Shown piece by piece: positions 30,646 through 36,127 of a stretch of DNA of 36,127 nucleotides. Origin of the DNA: Frateuria sp. Soil773 (GTDB lineage Bacteria > Pseudomonadota > Gammaproteobacteria > Xanthomonadales > Rhodanobacteraceae). Both the position numbers and the translations under genes were made by a program. The notes under the pieces are model-generated. The model had not been told where the DNA came from. It searched no databases and saw only the letters and a list, made by a program, of their open reading frames with translations. Numbering within the stretch: the first letter of the stretch is position 1; the number at the start of each line of letters is the position of its first letter. The stretch lies in assembly GCF_001428405.1 (NCBI RefSeq), contig NZ_LMSL01000039.1, positions 297,844-333,970 of the forward strand, written 5' to 3'.

Positions 30646-30710
30646 GGCCATGCAGCAAGATGTCGGAACGATGACGGGCACCGCGGCCGCCGCCGGCGCT
30701 GCCTTGCCCG

Positions 30711-30774
30711 TCCACGCCAATCCATCCACGCCAATCCATCCACGCCAATCCGTCCAGATCAATCCGTCCACACC
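30711..30774. repeat. 14-bp tandem repeat in the ppk leader
   Basis: The unit TCCACGCCAATCCA occurs three times (the third with one change, at 30739-30752), then once with changes (30753-30766) and once partially (30767-30774). It lies between the Pho-box promoter and the ppk start, so it would be transcribed as part of the 5' leader. Confidence 0.85.
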
Positions 30775-30788
30775 AGGACCGCGCATCG

Positions 30789-32960
30789 ATGAGCAACCGC
30801 GACGACGCCACCTCCGCTCTCAACGATCCCGCCCCGGCAGCGGCCCCGGCCGCCGGCGACGGCGTCCCGGCCGTCGCCGCGCCCGACCTGGGCGACAGCG
30901 CGCTGTACATCAACCGCGAGCTGTCGCAGTTGCAGTTCAACATCCGCGTGCTCGACCAGGCTCTGGACGAGCGCACGCCGCTGCTGGAACGGCTGAAGTT
31001 CCTGCTGATCTTCTCGCGCAACATGGACGAGTACTTCGAGATCCGCGTGGCCGGGCTGAAGAGCCAGATCGCGTTCGACCACGAGCTGCTCGGCCAGGAT
31101 GGGCTGGCGCCCAAGCGCGTGCTGGCCGAGATCAGCGAGATCGCGCACCGGCAGATCGAGCGGCAGTACGCGATCCTCAACGAGCGCATCCTGCCGGAGC
31201 TGCACGCGCACGGCATCCGCATCGTGCGCCGCGGCGAGTGGACGCAGAAGCAGAAACTGTGGGTGCGCCGCCACTTTCGCCACGAGGTCGCGCCGCTGAT
31301 CACCCCGATCGGGCTCGATCCCACCCACCCGTTCCCGCTGCTGGTCAACAAGAGCCTCAACTTCATCGTGCGGCTGGAAGGCGTGGACGCGTTCGGCCGC
31401 GACTCGGGCCTGGCGATCGTGCCGGCGCCGCGCGTGCTGCCGCGGCTGATCCCGCTGCCGGCGGAGATCTGCGACGGCGGCGACAACTACGTGCTGCTCA
31501 CCTCGATCATCCACGCGCACGCCGAGGAGCTGTTCCCGGGCATGAAGGTGCTCGGCTGCTACCAGTTCCGTCTGACCCGCAACGCCGACCTCACGATCGA
31601 CCCGGAAGACGTCGAGGACCTCGCGCTGGCCCTGCGCGGCGAGCTGTCCTCGCGGCGCTTCGGCGACGCGGTGCGGCTGGAGGTGGCGGACAACTGCCCG
31701 AAGGACCTGATCGACTACCTGCTCGCGCGCTTCGGCCTCACCGCCGCCGAGCTCTACGAGGTGAACGGCCCGGTCAACCTGGCGCGGCTGTTCTCGATCG
31801 CCGGGCAGGCGAACTTCCCGCAGTTGCAGTACCAGCCGTTCACCCCCGCCCTGCCCAAGGCGCTGAAGAAGTCCGAGGACCTGTTCCAGGTGATCGGCCG
31901 GCAGGACATCCTGCTGCTGCACCCGTACGAATCGTTCGCGCCGGTGGTCGACCTGCTGCGCCAGGCGGCGAAGGACGCCGGCGTGGTGACGATCAAGCAG
32001 ACGCTGTACCGCAGCGGCGCCAACTCGGAGATCGTCGATGCCCTGGTCGACGCCGCGCGCGCCGGCAAGGAAGTGACCGTGGTGGTCGAGCTGCGCGCGC
32101 GCTTCGACGAGGAGTCCAACCTCAGCCTCGCCTCGCGCCTGCAGGCGGCCGGCGCGGTGGTGATCTACGGCGTGGTCGGCGTGAAGACGCATGCCAAGCT
32201 GATGCTGATCCAGCGCCGCGAAGGCAGCGAGCTGGTGCGCTATGCCCACCTGGGCACCGGCAACTACCACACCGGCAACGCGCGCCTGTACACCGACTAC
32301 AGCCTGCTCACCTCCGACCAGGTGCTGTGCGAGGACGTGCACCGGCTGTTCAGCCAGCTCACCGGCATGGGCAAGGTGCTGCCGATGAAGAAGCTGCTGC
32401 ACGCCCCCTTCACCCTGAAGAAGTCCCTGCTTGAGCTGATCGCCCGCGAGGCGGCGCACGCGGCGGCCGGCCGCCCGGCGCAGATCGTCATGAAGATCAA
32501 CGCGCTCACCGACGCCAAGATGATCCGCGCGCTGTACAAGGCCAGCATGGCCGGCGCGAAGATCGACCTGATCGTGCGCGGCATGTGCTGCCTGCGGCCC
32601 GGCGTGCCGGGCGTCTCGCACAACATCCGGGTGCGCTCGATCATCGGGCGCTTCCTCGAGCACAGCCGCGTGTACTGGTTCGCCAACGACGGCGAGCCGC
32701 AGGTCTACCTGGCCAGCGCCGACCTGATGGAGCGCAACCTGGACCGCCGCGTGGAGACCGGCTTCCCCATCGAGGGCAAGAAGCTGCAGCAGCGCATCCG
32801 CAAGGAGCTGGACCTGTACCTGTCCGACAACACCAATGCCTCGCTGCTGCAGCCGGACGGCCAGTACCTGCGCCTGCATCCGACGGGCTCGCAGGCTCCG
32901 CGCAGCGCCCAGGCGCAGTTGCTGGAAAAACTCTGCGGCACGGGCGCCGCGGCGGCCTGA
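30789..32960 (+). CDS. ppk: Polyphosphate kinase 1
   Basis: A 723-residue enzyme that reversibly polymerises ATP gamma-phosphate into polyphosphate. The N-terminal domain begins [20 protein letters not shown] and includes [17 protein letters not shown]. The head domain follows, then two phospholipase-D-like catalytic domains. The autophosphorylated histidine is H468 in [10 protein letters not shown], and the second conserved histidine is H625 in [14 protein letters not shown]. Other landmarks are [31 protein letters not shown] and [19 protein letters not shown]. It is full length (E. coli Ppk has 688) with a short variable N-terminus. It is controlled by the Pho box at 30628-30645. No ppx gene is adjacent. 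Confidence 0.97.
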   Translation: MSNRDDATSALNDPAPAAAPAAGDGVPAVAAPDLGDSALYINRELSQLQFNIRVLDQALDERTPLLERLKFLLIFSRNMDEYFEIRVAGLKSQIAFDHELLGQDGLAPKRVLAEISEIAHRQIERQYAILNERILPELHAHGIRIVRRGEWTQKQKLWVRRHFRHEVAPLITPIGLDPTHPFPLLVNKSLNFIVRLEGVDAFGRDSGLAIVPAPRVLPRLIPLPAEICDGGDNYVLLTSIIHAHAEELFPGMKVLGCYQFRLTRNADLTIDPEDVEDLALALRGELSSRRFGDAVRLEVADNCPKDLIDYLLARFGLTAAELYEVNGPVNLARLFSIAGQANFPQLQYQPFTPALPKALKKSEDLFQVIGRQDILLLHPYESFAPVVDLLRQAAKDAGVVTIKQTLYRSGANSEIVDALVDAARAGKEVTVVVELRARFDEESNLSLASRLQAAGAVVIYGVVGVKTHAKLMLIQRREGSELVRYAHLGTGNYHTGNARLYTDYSLLTSDQVLCEDVHRLFSQLTGMGKVLPMKKLLHAPFTLKKSLLELIAREAAHAAAGRPAQIVMKINALTDAKMIRALYKASMAGAKIDLIVRGMCCLRPGVPGVSHNIRVRSIIGRFLEHSRVYWFANDGEPQVYLASADLMERNLDRRVETGFPIEGKKLQQRIRKELDLYLSDNTNASLLQPDGQYLRLHPTGSQAPRSAQAQLLEKLCGTGAAAA

Positions 32961-32980
32961 GCCTGCCTGCCGGGGCTCAG
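32957..32980. terminator. Hairpin spanning both stop codons of convergent genes
   Basis: CTGAGCC (32957-32963) and GGCTCAG (32974-32980) form a 7-bp stem that contains the ppk stop (32958-32960) in one arm and the FMN reductase stop (32977-32979) in the other. It is a candidate bidirectional terminator without T-runs. Confidence 0.4.
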
Positions 32981-33537
32981 CCGGCCTTGCGGTGCGTTTC
33001 GATCCAGGCGACGTAGCGGTCGACGAAACCCTGCAGGAATTTCTGCGTGCCCTCGTTGCCGATCCGGCCGTCGTCCTCGATCAGCCCGTCGCTGAACTTG
33101 ATGAAGACCTCCGGCTGCCCCAGCACCGCCACGTCGAGATAGGCCAGCACGTTGCGCAGGTGCTGCTGCGCCAGCGCGCTGCCGGTGGCGCCGATCGAGG
33201 CGCCGATCACCGCGCCCGGCTTGCCGGCGAACGAATTGGTGCCCCAGGGCCGCGAAGCGATGTCGATCGCGTTCTTCAGCACGCCGGGGATCGAGCGGTT
33301 GTACTCCGGCGTGACGAACAGCAGCGCGTCGGCGGCCTCGATCTGCGCCTTGAGCCGCTTGCCCTGGGCCGGGTAGTCGCCGTCGAAATCCTGGTCGTAC
33401 AGCGGCAGGTCGTCGATGCGCACGTGCTCGAACGCCAGCGTGTCCGGCGCCAGCCGCTCCACCGCGCGCGCCAGCCGGCGGTTGATCGACTCCTTGCGCA
33501 GACTGCCCACCAATACCGCCACCTTGAACTTGCCCAT
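32977..33537 (-). CDS. NADPH-dependent FMN reductase / quinone reductase (ChrR/SsuE-like)
   Basis: A 186-residue flavodoxin-fold protein. The FMN-binding loop is VLVGSLRKESINRRLA (about residues 8-23), followed by the second FMN contact TPEYNRSIPGVLKNAID (about 76-92) and ASIGATGSALAQQHLRNVL. This signature covers NADPH:FMN and NAD(P)H:quinone/chromate reductases, giving two-electron reduction of quinones or flavin. AGGGAG lies 9 bases before the ATG at 33537. It converges on ppk and diverges from the diguanylate cyclase gene. The in vivo substrate cannot be told. Confidence 0.9.
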   Translation of the reverse strand: MGKFKVAVLVGSLRKESINRRLARAVERLAPDTLAFEHVRIDDLPLYDQDFDGDYPAQGKRLKAQIEAADALLFVTPEYNRSIPGVLKNAIDIASRPWGTNSFAGKPGAVIGASIGATGSALAQQHLRNVLAYLDVAVLGQPEVFIKFSDGLIEDDGRIGNEGTQKFLQGFVDRYVAWIETHRKAG

Positions 33538-33691
33538 GTTCGATGCTCCCTGAGAAGTGAAGACAGGCCCGGTGCGACCCGCTGCCACCGGCTGGCCGAG
33601 CTTACTCGCGGCGGCGGCAATTCCGCGTATGGAACCGCCGTCGCGGCGGCCGGCACCCGGCGGGCCTGCGCCATCGGTACCGGTCAAAAAA

Positions 33692-33707
33692 TGTGCACCC
33701 GATCACA
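33692..33707. promoter_or_regulatory. CRP/Clp-like binding site
   Basis: TGTGC-ACCCGA-TCACA matches the CRP consensus TGTGA-N6-TCACA at nine of ten positions, with A/T on both flanks (AA and TT). It lies 113 bases before the diguanylate cyclase start and 155 before the FMN reductase start. In Xanthomonadales the CRP homologue Clp reads the same site. The remaining bases of this 282-base gap show no gene. Confidence 0.7.
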
Positions 33708-33819
33708 TTATTCGGCCAGAATGGCAGCCAGGGCCCGCCATCGCGCGGGGCTTGGGCTGGAAGGAGCCCGGCCGCGGCGCAACCCACGTCGTCCCGGCCG
33801 GACAGCGGGAGTACAGGGG

Positions 33820-35586
33820 ATGGCTTCGTTCGCTGCACGCTACGAAGGGGCTTGCCGCAGGATCGTCCGCATCCTGGGACCGCTGCTGCTGTGCGTGCTG
33901 TCGCTCGGGCCGGCCCTGGCCGCGCCGTCGCCGGGCACCGCGCTGGCCGGCGGCTGGCGCGAGGCGCGGCCGGGCGACACGCCGGCCCGGCTGCTGGCGG
34001 AGTTCCGCGACGACCGCCTGCCCCCCTTCGACCCCGCCCTGCTGCATCGTTTCCCGCACGAGGGCCAGGGCAGTTGGGCGGTCATCGCGCCGCAGCCGCC
34101 GTGGGTGGGCGAGGAGCGCGTGCTGACGATCTACCCGCCCCTGCTGGGCCGGGTCACCGTCTACGGCGGCGACGGCCCGCCGGCGACGCTCGCGCTGGAC
34201 GATTTCGGCGCCCACCTGCACGGACACGGGCGGCTGGCCTTCGCCCTCGGCGCGCAGGCGTCGGCATCCGCTCCGATCCTGCTGAAGTTCGAACCCGGCC
34301 CGACCATCGCCGCCCCGGTCAGCTTTCGCCTGCTGTCCGCCGACGACTTCCAACGGGAGGACGCGCGCTGGCTGGTGTTCGCCACGGCCTGCTTCGCGGT
34401 GATGCTGGCGATGGCGCTGATGGCGCTGTGCTTTGCGCTGATCCTGCGCGACGCCGCCTTCGTCTGGTACGCCGGCTACATCGCCTCCTACGTCGTCGTC
34501 CAGGGCATCCAGACCGGCTACCTGTTCCATCCGCTGCAGCTCGAATGGCTGGCCGGGTCCGGGCTGCTGGTGGGCTCGGCCGCGGTGGCCCTGTCGGTGG
34601 CGTTCGCCTCGCTGTTCATGGCCGGCTTCTGCGACCTGCGCCGGCATGCGCCGCTGCTGCGGATGCCGGTGCTGGCCCTCGGCATCGGCATGCCGCTGGT
34701 GGTGGCGCTGCGCGCCAGCCAGGTTCCGCTGCTGGTGGAGGCGGCGCAGACCCTGGTCAATCCGTTGCTGATGCTCGGCACCCTGCTGCTGTTGCTGGCG
34801 GCCGTCGTCGCGGCCGCGCGCGGCTCGCGGCCGGCATGTTTCTTCCTGGCCGGCTGGACGCCGCTGCTGGCGCTGACGGCGATGTCCAGCGCCCAGGTCA
34901 GCGGCGCCCTGCCCGGCCTGACCTGGCTCAACGACGCCAGCGTGGCGGCCGGGGCGTTCGAGGCGCTCGTGCTGTCGCTGGGCCTGGCCGACCGCGCCCT
35001 GACCAGCCAGCGCGACCGCGACGCCGTGCGCGGTCTGGCGGACAACGATGCGCTCACCGGCGTGTTCAACCGGCGCGCCTGGAGCGAGGCCGCCGGGAAC
35101 CTGCTGGCCGGGGCCAACGGGCGCCCCGTGGCGCTGCTGTTCCTCGACCTCGACCACTTCAAGCAGCTCAACGACCAGCAGGGCCACGCGGCCGGCGACC
35201 GCGCGCTGGTGGCGGTGGCCGACGCGCTGCGCACCGAGCTGCGCCCGGACGACCTGCTCGGCCGTTACGGCGGCGAGGAATTCGTCGCCATGCTCGGCCG
35301 CGCGACGCTGGAACAGGCGATGCAGGTGGCCACGCGGCTGTGCCGGCGGATCCACCGCCTGGAAATCCCGGTGGACGGCCTCGGCCTGATGCTCAGCGCG
35401 AGCGTGGGCGTGGCGATGCGCTTTCCGGACGACCGCCTGGACGCCCTGGTGGAACGCGCCGACCAGGCGATGTACCAGGCCAAGCTGGGCGGCCGCAACC
35501 ACGCCCGGCCGTACCACCGGCCGGCGGCCGACGAGGCGCGCCAGCGCTGGACCAGCCGCACCGCCAAGGGTGACACCGAAGCCTGA
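33820..35586 (+). CDS. Diguanylate cyclase with 7TM-DISM sensor (GGDEF)
   Basis: A 588-residue inner-membrane enzyme. The signal/anchor (about residues 13-33) is followed by a periplasmic 7TMR-DISM extracellular domain (about 40-180, with WVGEERVLTIYPPLLGRVTVY). Seven membrane helices (about 185-400) follow, then a short coiled linker and a GGDEF domain (about 410-570). The active-site motif is GGEEF (484-488) after DNDALTGVFNRRAW and LFLDLDHFKQLNDQQGHAAGD. The inhibitory I-site RPDD (475-478) lies five residues before it. It should therefore make cyclic di-GMP and be product-inhibited. The signal sensed is unknown. GGGGA lies immediately upstream of the ATG. Confidence 0.9.
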   Translation: MASFAARYEGACRRIVRILGPLLLCVLSLGPALAAPSPGTALAGGWREARPGDTPARLLAEFRDDRLPPFDPALLHRFPHEGQGSWAVIAPQPPWVGEERVLTIYPPLLGRVTVYGGDGPPATLALDDFGAHLHGHGRLAFALGAQASASAPILLKFEPGPTIAAPVSFRLLSADDFQREDARWLVFATACFAVMLAMALMALCFALILRDAAFVWYAGYIASYVVVQGIQTGYLFHPLQLEWLAGSGLLVGSAAVALSVAFASLFMAGFCDLRRHAPLLRMPVLALGIGMPLVVALRASQVPLLVEAAQTLVNPLLMLGTLLLLLAAVVAAARGSRPACFFLAGWTPLLALTAMSSAQVSGALPGLTWLNDASVAAGAFEALVLSLGLADRALTSQRDRDAVRGLADNDALTGVFNRRAWSEAAGNLLAGANGRPVALLFLDLDHFKQLNDQQGHAAGDRALVAVADALRTELRPDDLLGRYGGEEFVAMLGRATLEQAMQVATRLCRRIHRLEIPVDGLGLMLSASVGVAMRFPDDRLDALVERADQAMYQAKLGGRNHARPYHRPAADEARQRWTSRTAKGDTEA

Positions 35587-35623
35587 GCGCCTGTTCACGA
35601 TCTCCGGGCATCTCTCGACGAAA

Positions 35624-35753
35624 CGTCATTCCAGCGAACCCCGAAAAGGGGCAAGCGCCGGGATCCAGCATCGTTGGGCTTTGGGGCATCAAGTCACTGG
35701 ATGACCAGCCCTTCGGCTGTTGAAAAGCGCCTCCCGATTTCGCAGGAATGACG
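35624..35753. repeat. REP-pair repeat, copy R4 with both module types
   Basis: The left hairpin CATTCCAGC/GCCGGGATCC holds the insert AACCCCGAAAAGGGGCAAG in its loop. The right half, read on the minus strand, carries TTTCAACAGCCGAAGGGCTG beside the hairpin. It is the first of three repeats filling the 541 bases after the diguanylate cyclase gene; I saw no gene there. Confidence 0.75.
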
Positions 35754-35825
35754 ACGAGGCGGGTGGATCGATGGGTGGATAGCGAATAAGCCCTGAGAAC
35801 CCCGTCCAATTGGCGCGGGACGAAA

Positions 35826-35926
35826 CGTCATCCCAGCGAAAGCTGGGATCCAGTGCCTTGAGCTTTGGAATATCAAGTCACTGGATTCCTGCTCTTGCCC
35901 CCTTTTCGGGGTTCGCAGGAATGACG
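35826..35926. repeat. REP-pair repeat, copy R5
   Basis: The left hairpin is simple (CATCCCAGC-GAAA-GCTGGGATCCAG). The right hairpin carries the module AACCCCGAAAAGGGGGCAAG in its loop between CATTCCTGCG and GCAGGAATCC, read on the minus strand. Confidence 0.78.
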
Positions 35927-35999
35927 GCGAGGCGGTGGGAGCGATGGATGGACCGCGAATAGGCTCTGAAAACCATCGTCCGACTTGTGTGGAACGAAA

Positions 36000-36125
36000 C
36001 GCTATCCCAGCGGCTTTCAACGGTCGCAGGGCCGGTCAAGTTGGGATCCAGTGCCTTGAGCTTTGGAGCATCAAGTCACTGGATTCCTGCTCTTGCCCCC
36101 TTTTCGGGGTTCGCAGGAATGACGA
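36000..36125. repeat. REP-pair repeat, copy R6 at the window edge
   Basis: The left hairpin contains the module CTTTCAACGGTCGCAGGGC (continuing CGGTCAA) in its loop. The right hairpin carries the AACCCCGAAAAGGGGGCAAG module, identical to R5. The repeat ends two bases before the end of the window, so the array may continue beyond it. Confidence 0.75.
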
Positions 36126-36127
36126 CG

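Noticed and set aside
30711-30774. Tandem repeats before ppk as a CRISPR array
   Set aside because: The unit is only 14 bases and the copies abut without spacers, and no cas gene is present.

Overview
The window is a high-GC gammaproteobacterial chromosome segment. Gene content and the short hairpin repeats (GTCATTCCTGC...GCAGGAATCCAGTGAC type) fit the Xanthomonadales/Lysobacterales, most likely Rhodanobacteraceae (Dyella, Rhodanobacter, Frateuria or Luteibacter type). This assignment is inferred from gene content and repeat style; there is no rRNA or other marker here. No prophage, insertion sequence, CRISPR array or plasmid function was seen.

Layout. (1) 91-2007, minus: AEC-family permease, Hsp15 (hslR) and a small response regulator. 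(2) 2143-6771, plus: a REP-type repeat, a Fur box, then an iron operon of a TonB-dependent siderophore receptor, a DUF3649 protein, a PepSY-TM putative ferric reductase and a DUF3325 protein, the last three joined by 4-base overlaps. (3) 6749-9271, minus: membrane PQQ glucose dehydrogenase. (4) 9517-10948, plus: small monooxygenase-fold protein, a probable hydrolase remnant, and an ECF sigma factor with a C-terminal SnoaL/NTF2-like domain. (5) tRNA-Arg(CCT). (6) 11360-21079, all minus: LysR regulator, TonB-dependent receptor, gamma-glutamyltranspeptidase, DUF1611 protein (DgcN type), enolase-superfamily epimerase (DgcA type), GltS glutamate carrier. (7) 21249-22784, plus: ALDH7-family dehydrogenase. 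(8) 22860-27524, plus: DUF4190 protein, metallophosphoesterase, SDR, methyltransferase, pyrD, murB, ending at a clear terminator. (9) 27595-29683, minus: Bax inhibitor-1/YccA protein and a fosmidomycin-resistance-type MFS pump, divergent from an AraC regulator (29817-30620). (10) 30789-32960, plus: ppk1 behind a Pho box. (11) NADPH-dependent FMN reductase (minus) and, divergent from it, a 7TM-DISM/GGDEF diguanylate cyclase with a CRP/Clp-like site between them. (12) 35624 to the right edge: an array of three REP-pair repeats.

The most interesting part is region 6. It reads as a complete scavenging route for gamma-glutamyl compounds and D-glutamate: outer-membrane receptor, periplasmic hydrolysis by GGT, inner-membrane uptake by GltS, then N-acetylation (DgcN) and racemisation (DgcA) of D-glutamate. 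The ggt gene and the receptor are not simply co-transcribed. Each is preceded by a copy of the same 72-bp promoter/operator segment (59 of 72 positions identical by hand alignment), with the dyad CAYAAC-N5-GTTRTG at the far end. Behind the receptor copy sits a 36-codon leader reading frame whose start resembles the GGT N-terminus, as if the receptor captured the ggt promoter, or the reverse. The leader stop codon lies in the loop of a perfect hairpin.

A second theme is the REP-pair repeats. Several copies carry small secondary hairpin modules, of two sequence types, inserted in or beside the tip of the primary hairpin. One copy was apparently duplicated together with the 3' tail of the adjacent lysR gene.
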